Shown: positions 45,388 through 56,948 of the stretch, one piece after another
How positions within the stretch are numbered: position 1 is the first letter of the stretch
Layout of the letters: each line of letters opens with the position of its first letter
Assembly (NCBI GenBank): GCA_933822405.4
Contig: CAKOGP040001836.1
Coordinates: forward strand, 124,001 to 188,000
Direction: 5' to 3'
Length of the DNA stretch: 64,000 bases
From: Cylindrotheca closterium
Taxonomy: Eukaryota; Bacillariophyta; Bacillariophyceae; Bacillariales; Bacillariaceae
The notes under the pieces: model-generated
The model's input: only the letters and a program-made list of their open reading frames with translations
Told to the model about the DNA's origin: nothing
Databases searched by the model: none
Translations under genes and position numbers: made by a program

Positions 45388-46652
45388 GGTAATGTTTCTG
45401 TCTCGCTTCCCCTGTGATTTGCGAATGAGGTCGGTGTTCTAATATATAATATGCGTGATTGCAACTTGTTGCTGTCGCTGTCGCTGTGGCGTATGTAGTG
45501 CCGGCAGTGGCAAGTACTGGTACGATGATACAACGCCTTCCGAACAACATCAGTGCAGAAATGCAGATGCAGAACAGAAGGCGAAGCCGTGACGTCGCGA
45601 GATCAGAACTGAAACATGGTCGAATGGGTCGGATCACGAGTACTATTTTGAGGTCACGGGAACGACCCAACATGAAGAGCAAGATAGCACTTGAAAGTAC
45701 TCTACCGTAAGGCTGTGATAAAGGATTTTTACTGATTTAACTTATTGTAACTCATTATGTTACCTATCACATTTCCCTGGAGTAGCAGCTTCCACGCTTG
45801 AGCTGCTTTTGCGCTTTGCATCATCTCCTGGCTGTAACAAATATCGGCTCGCATTCTTGACGCCAACTTTGATAGAAGCAAGCATGACGAACAATGAGGT
45901 GGGAACATTTTCGGACATGACGAACATTCTCAACTTTTCCAAATCCATGATCAACTGTTTGACGCGGTCAAAGATGGGTTCTTTGTCTGATTCCGTCTCG
46001 TAACCATGGTAGGTGCTAGGTACACAGTAGGTACACAATAGATTGCGTTGGAACAGTGCATGATGCACTTTTGAGGAGTGTTTTCCACAATCAAGCACTG
46101 TTCCATACGGAAATACTCTTGTGCCTCTAATGGCAGGTCTTTGTTGTTCCTTACTGTACTTTACGAAGTTCTTTGACTCGGTGACACGGGCATTCCCAGG
46201 TGTGCCTAATAGGCGCGGGGTACACGAGTGACTGTAGGGTCCACATCATATACATGCATCACCCGGTGCATAACAGGTCACTGCGAATTGATACTTCATT
46301 GCAACTAAGTTTCTAGCGTGTAGCTTGGAACCATAAGCAGCTGTCCAGAGTGCAACACGGTGACCTTGTTCTTGCTTCCAACAACAGCAAGAGCCATGAT
46401 GGTTGCAAGAATTCAATCGTTCTGGATCTCAGTTGCCACTGATGTATGTGCTCGCTTTCGCCGATGAGCGTCCCACCAATACCAAACACGATAACAAGCT
46501 TGTGAGACTGTGATGATGAATTCGTATTAGGTGGAGATGTCTCTTGCTTCTGATGAGTGATTGATTCATTGATTCATTCCCACTGTCAAACGTGCACCCT
46601 CGGTAGAAAGCGCTAAGTTAGAACGATTTTGAAGTGTGACTCAGACCTACTG
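45388..46652. other. Gene-poor region
   Basis: Low-complexity (GCTGTC)n-like sequence near 45467-45487 is followed by sequence with one ORF of uncertain status (45760-46098, minus), listed separately. Nothing recognisable from 46100 to 46650. Confidence 0.5.
45760..46098 (-). CDS. Hypothetical small ORF
   Basis: 112-aa ATG-to-stop frame. The last about 75 residues (ESDKEPIFDRVKQLIMDLEK, then SLFVMLASIKVGVKNASRYL and a polar tail) look like real protein with an amphipathic helical pattern, while the first 30 are His/Cys/Tyr-rich and less convincing. It may be the 3' exon of a longer gene or a decayed fragment. I do not recognise a family. Confidence 0.35.
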   Translation of the reverse strand: MLDCGKHSSKVHHALFQRNLLCTYCVPSTYHGYETESDKEPIFDRVKQLIMDLEKLRMFVMSENVPTSLFVMLASIKVGVKNASRYLLQPGDDAKRKSSSSVEAATPGKCDR

Positions 46653-46945
46653 TACGATACCGCACTCTGTAGTAATCGTGTTTTGAGACTTCTTTAGTTT
46701 TTATTTAGAAATTTGTGGTGACTCTGAAATCAAACGCAGGGTTTTTTCTCGCGGACTGCTCAACATTTTGTAGACAGTCCAACTGGTCGACGAGACACCA
46801 AGGTCCCGTATTTCTCAATCACTCAATGATGGCTCCCGCTTTTTAGTCCAAATGGTCCAGACATAACAGATGTGACTGAGGAGCGAAGTACAGACGGCGT
46901 CTGTCATGCGACATCAAACACGATTACTACAGAGTGTACGATACC
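46653..46945. mobile_element. Mutator-like MITE with 9-bp target duplication
   Basis: A 275-base core (46662-46936) bounded by inverted repeats sharing CACTCTGTAGTAATCGTG plus TTT (46663-46683 and the complement at 46916-46936). The direct repeat TACGATACC flanks it at 46653-46661 and 46937-46945. There is no coding capacity. A 9-bp duplication is typical of the Mutator superfamily, so this is a non-autonomous element whose transposase would be elsewhere. Confidence 0.8.
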
Positions 46946-47553
46946 TTATGTATTCTTGCTCAGACTCGCGACTTGAACCTGTATTCTGTTTAGCTTCGTC
47001 TTCTAGCGCTTAAAAGTCCATAAGATCCTGGTCCTGACAGGAGGTGAGGAATCTAAAATGACTGAACTGATGAAGAACTTTTTTAAAAACGATCCAATGT
47101 GGGAAAATTAGGTTTCAGCACGACTTTCAAAATCACCATTGGGTGCATCGTCGTGAACTTTTTGACATGTTTTCATTGGAGGGGCATTCAAACAGTTGAA
47201 ACTCGTGGGGAATGGTAACAATACACCATGGCGTCTCCATGCATTAACATAAGAGGAAACTTGAATCACCCAATTGCCAGTTGTATTCTTGCCCGAGACT
47301 AGTCGGGCACTTTGTAGATTATCACTCCAGACGCTACTATCGACACTCCGGGCGCGGCCAGTGAGGGGAGTTTCCGGGTCTTGTGGCTAAGTGGGTGCTC
47401 GGCGAAAGAAGACCAAAGTGACAGTCTCGTGATGAAGGTTCTTGATATGACACAAATGGTCACCTTGCTCATTCTGTGTCTCAATCCAATGTGGCGTGCA
47501 TGCTTCCAAACTAAGCTCGTAAGTCTCATCACGTTGCTTTGCTTCAATACAGC
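46946..47553. other. Spacer, no gene supported
   Basis: About 600 bases. Overlapping 70-80 residue frames on both strands at 47299-47596 have no recognisable product. Confidence 0.4.
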
Positions 47554-48549
47554 TCATTTCCTGCAGGCAATCGGAAGTGCAAAGTCGAACAAATAGTAAT
47601 CTAGTGCCACAAATTCACAAATTGCCTTCATCGTATCATTGACAATCAAATGCGGTTTGCGAGGAAAATACGTTGTTTTGAACTCTGTTGCCGATGCGTT
47701 TCTTCCTGTACCGAGCGATTCGTTGTATTGAAATCCAACAATCTCCAATAGGCCCGGCAGTTCTCTCAAGTCTCCCACGAGATCTACTTTTGGATCTACA
47801 GTACCTTTCTTGGTAATAAGAAAGCTGGCTTGCGGAAAAGAGTGCATGGCACAAGCGCACTTCCCAAGACATGGCGCAGTTCGAAACGCCATGGTCTTTG
47901 TCCTGTCGAGCCATTGCTGTATGCGTCTACTGTATGACTTTTCATCATTAGTACCCTTCCCCGTACTTTGATAATTCCATTCCATGTATTCTGGAAAGCG
48001 TTCTCCGCATTCTTGCCAGCCGCTCAGAAAGTGTTCCAATGGATCTCGGACTGTTGCAATCATTCGTCGATTGCCAATTGCCTTTCGTTGTACGTGTTTG
48101 GACCCCGTTTGCTTTTCCAACGACGTTCCCCCAGTCTTAAAGATATGACGAAACGCAAAGCGATCGTTCAAGATGAGGGCATGCCAGCGATTCCAATATT
48201 TCCAAGTAGCGGTAGAAAACATCAATGGCGATGAACCATGGTCTCGTTCGAGTGAGTTCTTTCGAGCGAAGAATCGTTCCTGTTGTCTCATGGAAAGAAG
48301 GAGCCCGTGTTCTTCCAATTCATTGGAGTAAGGGACACCATACAACGCAGGTCTCTTGACTTTCTCATCAGCCTTCCCGTCGTTTAACAATGGCAAAGGA
48401 GGATCGTTTCGTCGATTCTCTCTATGATTGCTTTGGATTGATTCAGCAGTTGCGCCTTGATGCAACTGAACTCGAAACTGCTGAGTGATCTGCCATATAG
48501 CACCTCCTGTGCTCAGAAGAAAGATAAGGCGGACGAGGCTCCCTTTCAT
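47554..48549 (-). CDS. Type II membrane sulfotransferase-like protein
   Basis: Single exon, 331 aa from MKGSLVRLIF; a longer in-frame ATG at 48651 exists, but the chosen start places the hydrophobic anchor (LVRLIFLLSTGGAIW) at the N-terminus, as in Golgi sulfotransferases. The PAPS-binding signature is present: FRHIFKTGGTSLEKQ (5'-phosphosulfate loop) and MIATVRDPLEHFLSGW (3'-phosphate contact, RDPxxxxxSxW). Cys-rich CLGKCACAM lies in the middle and the end is hydrophobic. It probably sulfates a carbohydrate in the Golgi; acceptor unknown. Confidence 0.8.
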   Translation of the reverse strand: MKGSLVRLIFLLSTGGAIWQITQQFRVQLHQGATAESIQSNHRENRRNDPPLPLLNDGKADEKVKRPALYGVPYSNELEEHGLLLSMRQQERFFARKNSLERDHGSSPLMFSTATWKYWNRWHALILNDRFAFRHIFKTGGTSLEKQTGSKHVQRKAIGNRRMIATVRDPLEHFLSGWQECGERFPEYMEWNYQSTGKGTNDEKSYSRRIQQWLDRTKTMAFRTAPCLGKCACAMHSFPQASFLITKKGTVDPKVDLVGDLRELPGLLEIVGFQYNESLGTGRNASATEFKTTYFPRKPHLIVNDTMKAICEFVALDYYLFDFALPIACRK

Positions 48550-48704
48550 TGGGCTATAAAGCACATTGCAGCTATCTATTGGTTGCCTTGTTTTTCTATT
48601 GATTGATGCAATGCAATGCAATGCAGTGCATGCATGCGCATCGCATTTCATTCATGCCAAGCGACGACTACTTCGACCTTCAAAATTAAAAATCTATCTT
48701 GAAT

Positions 48705-49721
48705 CTACAGTACGAGTACCTGGTACTCTTCGTCAATCGCTTTGAGTACAGCCTGACAAATCTGTTCGATCTGCTCTTTCCTTATCTCTCCCGACCATGC
48801 GTCTCGAAACTCAGATTCAGGATCCTCGATGAGGCATCGGAGCAGTTGTTGAACCTGAGCTTCAGATTCTTCTGGGAACGAATGAATAACATAGTCCAAC
48901 CACTCCAGATCGACATCTCTCAAACCACGTCCCCAAAGAAAGTCAAGACAGGCAAATAGAAACTTATTCAGTGTTTCGGAGCTTGTGCAAACGATAGTGA
49001 GAAGCTGCCAGCATGGATGGGAAGCAAGGACCCCTTCGACGTCATGACATGTGGCGTATAGTGCTTGACTCATCTCAATCCATGTTCGATAGTCCATGTT
49101 GCTATTTTCGTCTGATTTCCATGGCGTTGGATTCTGTATAATCTCTTTGATCGTTTGTTCGTAGCTTGCAAGTTGGTCCCAAAAACCTTGATTGGGATTC
49201 ACTTTGGGCCGTCTCTTCTTGACCAAAACATAAGCTTCATCGCGAGTCATGCTTTGATATCTCATGAGATAGGCAATTACGACTGTCGATGATCGGGAGA
49301 CTCCATATTCGCAATGTACCAAAACCGACCCTTTTCCAAGCATGGCATGTAGAAATAGTGCTGCGCCCTCCAAGTATCGCAGAATATCAGCAGCACTGTT
49401 GTCATGGACATTAACCTGGGAGTATTTGAAACCCTCCATGTGGAATAGCGGACCTCGACTTGTACAGTTGACTATGGCTGCAATATTCGCGTCTTGTAAG
49501 GCATCCAGTGCTTCTTTACTTGCTACAGATTGAGGTCCCAGATAGATTTTGTTGCCTGATGGCTCCGATTGATAAACTTCGTGAGCATGTCCAAACAAAG
49601 TTGGTTCAACAAAACTTGTTACGACCTCAGGTCGACTTTGATACTGACATCCTAAGGTCCTGAGGACGACATAATTTCGAAGTGCGGCTCTTTGTAAAGA
49701 ATCCTTGTTGTTGTGGGTCAT
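48705..49721 (-). CDS. Dual-specificity protein phosphatase
   Basis: Single exon, 338 aa. The DSP domain occupies about residues 55-195: KIYLGPQSVASKEALDALQD, AAIVNCTSRGP, VNVHDNSAADILRYLEGA, catalytic HCEYGVSRSSTVVIAYLM (HCxxGxxR complete), and KKRRPKVNPNQGFWDQL. The general-acid Asp is likely in VNVHDNS. Residues 200-338 form an extra helical region (ASHPCWQLLTIVCTSSETLN ...) with no domain I recognise. It should dephosphorylate Ser/Thr/Tyr on MAPK-like or other substrates. Confidence 0.9.
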   Translation of the reverse strand: MTHNNKDSLQRAALRNYVVLRTLGCQYQSRPEVVTSFVEPTLFGHAHEVYQSEPSGNKIYLGPQSVASKEALDALQDANIAAIVNCTSRGPLFHMEGFKYSQVNVHDNSAADILRYLEGAALFLHAMLGKGSVLVHCEYGVSRSSTVVIAYLMRYQSMTRDEAYVLVKKRRPKVNPNQGFWDQLASYEQTIKEIIQNPTPWKSDENSNMDYRTWIEMSQALYATCHDVEGVLASHPCWQLLTIVCTSSETLNKFLFACLDFLWGRGLRDVDLEWLDYVIHSFPEESEAQVQQLLRCLIEDPESEFRDAWSGEIRKEQIEQICQAVLKAIDEEYQVLVL

Positions 49722-49978
49722 GGTTTTCTTGTGAGGCGGGTGGTGATTATTCGGTTGATGGGTCCCGCACGTTTGGAATCTTGTGTCTGTCCTTCACACG
49801 GATTTCAATTGATTCAGAATTCAGAAATTCTTCATTGTTCGTTCATTTATTCACGTCTCGAAAAATAAGAAAACTACACTACTGGCCCAGTAGAGCTCGA
49901 TGACCTCTCCTTAGTGCACCAAAACTCAATATGATAATGAAAACGAATGCAAAATATTTCTAGTTATGCAATGCGCTT

Positions 49979-50987
49979 CTACGACAATTCAAGATCATTT
50001 TCATCTTCGAATTGATCCTCAAAATCGTCGTCCCGATACACGGCCCCCTCCAGAGTCATATCACCAAGCTGGTCTACGGCTTTGTTGTACCTTTGAGTTT
50101 GCGCTCTTCGGCGGTGGTAGCAGCAGCAGACGCAGCTAAGAACGCACACCAATAGAAGTGTAATCATCATTGTAAAACCCAAATAGAATGGATTCGAGCC
50201 AATCGTATGGATCTCCGATTGAAGCATGGGTGGTTCCTCGGCAATTCCAGTAGCGCTCGCGTCGCATCCAAAGGCCGAAATTGTCTTCACTTCCAAATCG
50301 ACCATACCCTCAATGCCTTCACCCCAGAATGACATTGTTTCCATTCGCTTCAACCATTGTTCTGATGGGCAGTAGGATGGATCATCCGAACACTCCACGG
50401 TAATATCCCCGGTGGCATCGTTCCATTTATCGCTAAATTTCTTGAATGGAATCATCACAGTTCCGAACTCTCCTACTGCAGGCATATCTTCCAACGCCAA
50501 TGGCGCTTTATACCCATAGGCAAAGCGTCCCCCCTTCACATGGGCTTTGCCAAAGCTCACTCGATATCCGTTATATTCCGTATTAGTTTTGATCTCGAAT
50601 TCGAAGCCTTCACAGGTGCTAATATCTGCAAATTTTGCCGGTTTTTGGTAGAATTGGCTGCCTGTTTCCATGGTAATAAAGCCTGGTGCGCTCAGCTTCG
50701 GAACAATGGCGCATTTTCCTGTGAACTTGGCAATTCCATCCTCTGTGATTTCAAGGCTACTGTAAGATTCTCCGCCCATCACTGGATCATTCATAACAGT
50801 CTTTGTTTGAAAATTCAACAGTTATGTCAGGTCCACACATCCAACAACTATTGACAATGATTATACATCGTTCGTTTCTTACCCATTTGTTCGTTGGATT
50901 GGAGAAGTCCTCCAGAAGTATCTTCTTGCCACTCATGGCATTGGCATCAGACTTTTCATCCACGTCGCTGATGGAATTGTTGCTCAT
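49979..50987 (-). CDS. CIA30-domain protein with C-terminal membrane helix
   Basis: Exons (minus): 50987-50883 and 50800-49979; 308 aa. The CIA30 fold (complex I intermediate-associated protein 30 family, galactose-binding-like) starts in exon 1 (KKILLEDFSNPTNKW) and continues TVMNDPVMGGESYSSLEI, GIAKFTGKCAIVP, GYRVSFGKAH and VMIPFKKFSDKW. After about 200 residues a helix FYLGFTMMITLLLVCVLSCV is followed by CCCYHRRR and an acidic tail. No mitochondrial or plastid presequence is seen, unlike NDUFAF1, and the chain looks like a tail-anchored or type I protein, so a role in complex I assembly is doubtful. Confidence 0.82.
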
Positions 50988-51340
50988 GTTGAGAAATAAG
51001 AGGGTATCAACTTGTTTTGTCTGCTTCTAATCAAGATCAGGAATGCTTTAGAATTAGAATGCTTCGTGATTATATGTCGATGTGGCATTATGTGTACGCA
51101 CGATTCTCAAACGAAACTCGTGACGGAGCTTTTGGCGATTTCTGGGATTGGCTGTACAATGGAGAATGGAGAATTTTGAGTGAGGAAGGAGTAATGGAGA
51201 ATGGAAAGTAGGGGAGTTTGTTACCATTTTTTGTGTCATCATACCCCATTGCTGTCTTCGATACCAACCAAGATGTACTCGCAACGATCATTTAGGACCC
51301 ACAAGCCATCCGATGGATTATATTTAATTTATGGATACTT
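50988..51340. other. Spacer upstream of the TM9SF relic
   Basis: Promoter side of the CIA30 gene. The sequence just before 51341 can be read as WILGADGF, possibly the remains of a signal peptide of the relic. Confidence 0.35.
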
Positions 51341-52669
51341 GGAGCTGATGGATTCTATGTCCCTGGAGTCGAACCCCAATTGTTTGAACAGGGAGAATCA
51401 GTTATACTACGGGTGAATTCATTGACTTCCATTCACATTCAGGCATCGAAACAATACTATGATCTTCCCTTTGCTCTCCCGATGGAGGTTCTAAATAGAA
51501 GAGTCAACATCTTGGGGAGTTTCTCTGGGAACAGGATAGAGAGTAGCCCGTATCAGCTTCAAATGAAAGTTGACACTTATTGCCAGATTCTATGGCTAAA
51601 GATGAACAAAAATCGTTTCAAACGCTTCTCAGCGTGTGTGCTGGGAGCGGGGTCCAACTGTTTCTCTGTTCATTGGTGGTAACTATACTAGGCGCTTTGG
51701 GAATCTCGAATCCTTCGCGTCATGGGCATTTTATTCAATCTTTCCTGTTGTTGTACGTCTTCAGCGGAACACTCAATGGGTATGTCAGTAGTAGATGATT
51801 GTACAAGGCGTTTGGTGGAGAACAGAATAACCTGTGTATACTTGCGTCGGCATTTAGTGTATCTGGGGTATCCTTTCTAGTTTTTCTTTTCCTGAACATC
51901 TTGTTGGTTGTCAATGGGCCTGTGGCAACTCCGATTTCAGTTGTCGCCATGTTGGCTGTGATGTGGTGCCTATCAGCAGCAATGGTGTTCATTGGAGCTC
52001 ATATCGGATTCAAAAAGGAAGCGATGACTATTCCTTCCATTGCACGGGTTAACGCAAAAGAAAACATCATGCACCTCTGCTGAATATGTCTCGATCCAAG
52101 CTCGTCACACTGCTATTATTAGCTGCAACATTGGTCACCGCTTTGATACTTTCTGAGACATGGATGGACTACATTACTGGGCTTGCGTTGCTGTCGTGGT
52201 ATTGACATTGATTTGTGCGACTCTCGGGCGTCTACCTCTGTGGGCCAGAGTCATGCCAGCTGGAATTTTGCCATTCGCCATGATATACGTGGAGCTATAC
52301 TTCATAATGACAAACCTGTGGATGAATCAGTATTACTATGTATTTGAATACACGGTGATGGCCTATATCGCGCTTGTAGTAGTTGTGGCTGAAGTCACAG
52401 TACTATTGGTGTACAACGAGCTTTGCTCGGGAACCTCTCGGGTGTGGTGGCCTTCTTTCTTGGCAGGAGCATAGTCAGGACTGTATGCGTTCATCTACAG
52501 TATATTTTGGTTTAGTAATCTCGAACATGCCGAAATGATGATCACATATGCAGCGTCTTTTGGGTATATGTCGATTGCCTGTGGAGCAATAATGCTCGTA
52601 ACAGGTTCAGTTGCATTATTTGCGGCTTTGTGTTTCGTCCGCACGATTGTGGGGGCTCAGGCAGAGTAA
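51341..52669 (+). pseudogene. Decayed TM9SF (nonaspanin/EMP70) gene
   Basis: Pieces of a TM9 superfamily protein in order but in changing frames. Luminal N-terminus: GADGFYVPGVEPQLFEQG, VNSLTSIHIQASKQYYDLPF, FSGNRIESSPYQLQMKVDTYC (51341 to about 51570). A large middle part is missing. The helical part follows: LLSVCAGSGVQLFLCSLVV, YVSSR, stop TGA at 51796, LYKAFGGEQNN, FLVFLFLNILLVVNGPVATP, FIGAHIGFKKEAM, stop at 52081, then a shifted frame with ILPFAMIYVELYFIMTNLW, stop TAG at 52472 and the terminal helices to TAA at 52667. Stops fall inside helices with homology continuing across, and the gaps lack splice signals, so it is a pseudogene rather than a spliced gene. Confidence 0.85.
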
Positions 52670-52688
52670 TGTGTTGACTTCGGAAGAG

Positions 52689-55600
52689 TTACCCTGTTTC
52701 ATCCTTTGCAAACGCAATGTCGTCACATGTTTCACATTCAAGAGAGCGAAGACAAATCTGGTGTGCGATGAAGAGGCTTAAGTCCTTTTCCACCCAGTAA
52801 CTGGAATGCGCCGCAAGAGCTGCAACGTATTCGTTAGCGCTTTCGATCTCCTTTTCTTGAAGCATGTGATCAATCCGTTGCTGACCCATTTTTGATAATT
52901 AGATGATGAGATCGGACGAATCGATATTGTAACAATGAGTAGACTCTACTTACACCGCGATTGAGGGATCCCATTTCAACCTGTGGGTCGTCGTGATAGA
53001 CAGCGTCAATCTCTTCTTCCTCATCGGAGTCATCATTAGAAACATGAAGAAGACCAAGTGCCGCAAAGCCCGATTCAAGACCTTCCAATACGGTCTCTTG
53101 TGTTTTAAGGGTTTCGCTGACAATCCTCCTCCACAATCGCTTCGTTTGATATTGGAAACGATAACCTCCGTGCCCTGCAAAGATCGGAAAGTTCGTGAGG
53201 CATGGCACAGAGCAGCAATCTTATGATTCTCACAAGACTTACAGTGAGACATTATCCTCGGTTCGATCTCCGCATTTCTCGAGTCCAAGAGTGGCCTGAT
53301 CCGAGTACAAGAGTATAATGAGTAATTAAGCAGAGTGATAGAGACATCACCAAGCCACACAAGACTTACTCAATCCTATAGGCAACAGGGTCGTAAGCTG
53401 AAGAAAACGAAGGGGGTTTGGTGAGTATCTCGCGGAGCAAGGAAATGCCATGGCCCGGCTTTGAACATACGATGAAATATATTGAAGATCTGCGAACATC
53501 CACCTAATGTGTAGTCAGAAGAAAGTGGTTTTCGAGGATTTCGAATCATGAGGAACACAGCAATTGGTGATCCAAGCATGAAGGCATTATCCACACTAAA
53601 TGATAACTGTGGATAATTCGATAGTCGTTGTTCCGTATCTTCGACAAGTGGAGAGACTGACTCAGGATCGTTCTTGAGAGCACAATCCGTCGCACTAGAT
53701 CCAGAATGTACCTGGGATGGAGATATGGTACGCTCAGGAACATTGTGCAACATTTGCGCAAGCCTATCACCAGGTGCATTTGCATTGGTGACCCTCTGGT
53801 TTTCAAGAATATCCCATGTGATGATGCTTCCTAGTGAATGACCAACCACTGAGGTGTCGCCAGTAAATCCTGTAAGTCTCTTAAATCTTTCAACAACAAA
53901 ATTCATCTCGTTGACAACAATGTCTATGATAATGTCGTGATGTTCTGGTGACATGAAGTATAGGACATCCATGAGAGTATCATTGGCAAATTGACGTAGT
54001 TGTGGAATAGTTGGAAGAGCAACATCATTGATTGTGAAAATTGATTCTGTCTGTTCCGTCAAACCAGGTCCGAGTGATCTCCGTTTGGTTTCGATAGAGA
54101 ACGCCTCGTGCCATTCGATTGGGAGGTATCTATTCGGCATTAAAGCGCACCTGTTAGGTTAAGAATTTCAATCGCAAAAGGACATAATCGTATTTGCAGT
54201 ACAACAACTTACTCAACGCGACCGCGACGAGAATACCTTGTATTAAGGACTTCAGCATGATTGTGGCGTAGAAAGTCACAGCAGTCAACAATTGTGGGCA
54301 TCTTCGACAAGCCAAAAATATCAACGTTGATCATCATTTCACCGATTCCATGAACAACCAAAACTAGATGTTCGATTGGTCCCTCGTCTTGCATGGCATT
54401 TGAGCTGTCTTCCGCTCTCGCGTTCAGGTCTTCTAGTGGAAAAGCAAGCGATGCTGATTCATATACTGTTTCATCTGATATATCGTTTTCACCCTCGAGC
54501 TGAGCTTTATCTACTGATTCGCGTTTGCCCTTCTTCTGTTTGGATTCGAAGTCAGGTCTCAAAAAGCTTGGGTCCGGTATACAATCCTGGAAAACGAACA
54601 CTTGATCTTGCTCTTGCTCGGCTTCATCTTCCTCAATATCAGGTAACATCAGCAAGTCCGGATCGTAGTCATCCATCGCATTTGTAGCGTTTTCGAGCAA
54701 ACCAGTATCCTCTGCAACGTCATCCTCGAAATCACTGTTAACTTCTTGGTACGCACCGCGGTAAACACGTCGTTTGAAAAGAGACATGGCTCCTTTCAGG
54801 CCCTTGCCAATGGCAGTTGCTGAAGTCAGTGATGAGAACTGTACCAACTGATATTCGGATTCGTCCGGACTGGGGACTTCTACTGTGAGTACGATTCCAC
54901 CATCTTCCTTGGGTTGTTTGGTGGTCCATTTCAGAAACATGTAGGCATCCTCCAAAACAGCTTGAGCACCTTCCCCGTAAGGTTGCAAGCCGTGTCTCTT
55001 TGTGTCCAAGAACCAAACTGCTCGACGGACCTCATCACCAAGACCATGAAAGCGCCAGAGTGTTGGGCGCATAAGGAACGTCAAAGGAGGCGGTAGCTCC
55101 AAGGCATCACTCACCCCTGGCTCACGGTGGCAAGGAAATGCGGATACGGCCTAGGAGAAAGTGAGTGTAAACGCAAATGTTGAATGACCGGTTCTCTTTG
55201 CAATACTTACATATCGTTTCTGATCCAAGAGAAGGTCATTTTCCACGTCTACGTCGTACCAGTGCGCTTGTGTCTTGTATTTGGTACTCGCTGGTCTCGT
55301 TTCATCATTTATTTCTGCGTTATGATTTTTTGCAAATTCGATGAGCTTTATTTTGTCCTCATTGCCTTTCATCTTTTCTAAAGACGAAAGAAAGAACTCT
55401 TCGAGAAGACTTCCTTCCTTTTGGCTAAATTGTTTCCAAGGAGTATCTTTGCTTGGTCTTTGTCCATTATAATTCGGCAACCGAAACCAGAGAGGGATGA
55501 CCTCAGGGAACAGTGTCTTATCCACGCTCTTCTCGTCGTCGTCGTCGTCATTGCGTTGTAGAAGAAAGGAGCATTCCGATTCTCGATACTTTGGTGAGGA

Positions 55601-56569
55601 TGACAGCCATTCATCATCTATTGTGAGTTGACCTCCTCGTTCGCGTAACAGTCCCGTCAGTACAAGATCATGATATAAATGTCGATTGTACGTTCGAATG
55701 TGAGCTGCTAGCTCATACCTGGCCACTATACCATCCAAGGAAAAGTACCGCTCACATATATGGTCCAAGACTTCTGACTTGTTCAGTTTGTTGAGTGTGG
55801 CGTATGGGCCCGACCCCAATACTTTCCATTGAGTGTGACTGATGGTACGTGTAATATTCGCATCTGCTCGCTTCGCATACAGCATGATTTCCTGGCTACT
55901 CTTTGACAAACACCATTTGGTGCCCGTCATGACAAACTCAACAGAATCCCGTACTTGAGATGGTGAAGGAATGGGATACTGAGCAATTTTCCAGGACTGC
56001 TTCAGAATTTCAGCTCCTTTACATACGGCCGGTGCAAGAATGTTGTCTCCTACGTATGGAACTTGTTGAATCACACCAAGTCCAGCTCGTTCCAACGCTC
56101 GACATTGTTCTGACTGAAGAAATCCTATGGTTTCAACTGCAATATGCTCAACACCACCAAAGGCAGGGAGGAGAACCCAGTCTCTGACGGGAACCAATAA
56201 TCCGTGTTCCAGACCATTAGCTCCAGCCTTGGCAGCACCATATAATCCACCAGCAGACGCACCCGTCACGTTTAACAGGCCACGCAACGCGTTGTACAAC
56301 TGTTCCCATTGATCAACAGCACTTTGAGCAGCAACGATTGACGCGTCATTGGAGTCCCATATCTGCTTTTTCGTAGCCAAAGCGGCTCGCTTTGACACTC
56401 GCGTAACCTGCCGCAAGGTTGATGGAGCAAGTAGACTCGGTCGATGATGCATCATGATAGGAGGGGTACCGTGGTCATGGTTCAATGCATCTCCTGCTGT
56501 AAGTGAAAGTCCATTGTCTTGTCCTTGTCGAGATTTTCGTCTTGGAGAATTATCGTCATGTGTTGTCAT
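52689..56569 (-). CDS. DDHD-domain phospholipase A1
   Basis: Seven exons (minus): 56569-55211, 55150-54213, 54150-53471, 53397-53370, 53295-53243, 53174-52954, 52880-52689; 1,156 aa. The start MTTHDDNSPRRK is used because the frame upstream has only GTG. The first 450 residues contain several Gly/Ala-rich and amphipathic helical segments. The core has VRRAVWFLDTKRHGLQPY, HLVLVVHGIGE, MPNRYLPIEWHE, the nucleophile in SVVGHSLGSIITWDIL, then FNIFHPYDPVAYRIEPLLDS joined over the 28-nt and 53-nt exons, and the end RIDHMLQEKEIESANEYVAAL, all typical of PA-PLA1. The DDHD domain is about residues 930-1145. These enzymes cleave phosphatidic acid at membranes of the secretory route or mitochondria. Confidence 0.92.
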
Positions 56570-56948
56570 TGTATCACTGCATTGGATATTATAATGGAAA
56601 GGAGGTATTTCTATTTCAAGTGGCTGAGAAGAAGGTTGTTTGTTGTAGGTCGTCACAACATTTCGTTGTGAGAATTGCACCGTCACCACCTCCGGGTCCT
56701 TCGCATCGTTTCAGTTGATTTGGATTGAAATGAAAATCTATCTGGACAGACCCATGATGTTACGATATAGTAATTGATTGTCTTATTAAAATTAATGTTT
56801 TCTAACATTGGCATAGACTTCCCTAATATTTTTCATAACATGTCATTTATTTTTTACTTTGTCATATTTATCATTTTCTATTTGAAATACAAGGCCGATT
56901 GGTTCTTTGTATCTATGGAATACCGGTTCGTCGCAGTAACACCGCACT
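56570..56948. other. AT-rich spacer
   Basis: A T/A-rich stretch with no supported gene; short frames only. Confidence 0.45.

Noticed and set aside
47299..47596. Overlapping 70-80 residue frames next to the sulfotransferase
   Set aside because: Open on both strands without a recognisable product; probably chance.
48550..48651. Upstream ATG adding 34 residues to the sulfotransferase
   Set aside because: The added part is Cys/His/Ala-rich and would bury the membrane anchor; the ATG at 48549 gives the expected type II layout.
51341..52669. Intact TM9SF gene with introns
   Set aside because: Homology continues directly across the stops at 51796 and 52472 with no GT-AG pair that would remove them, and the middle of the protein is absent.
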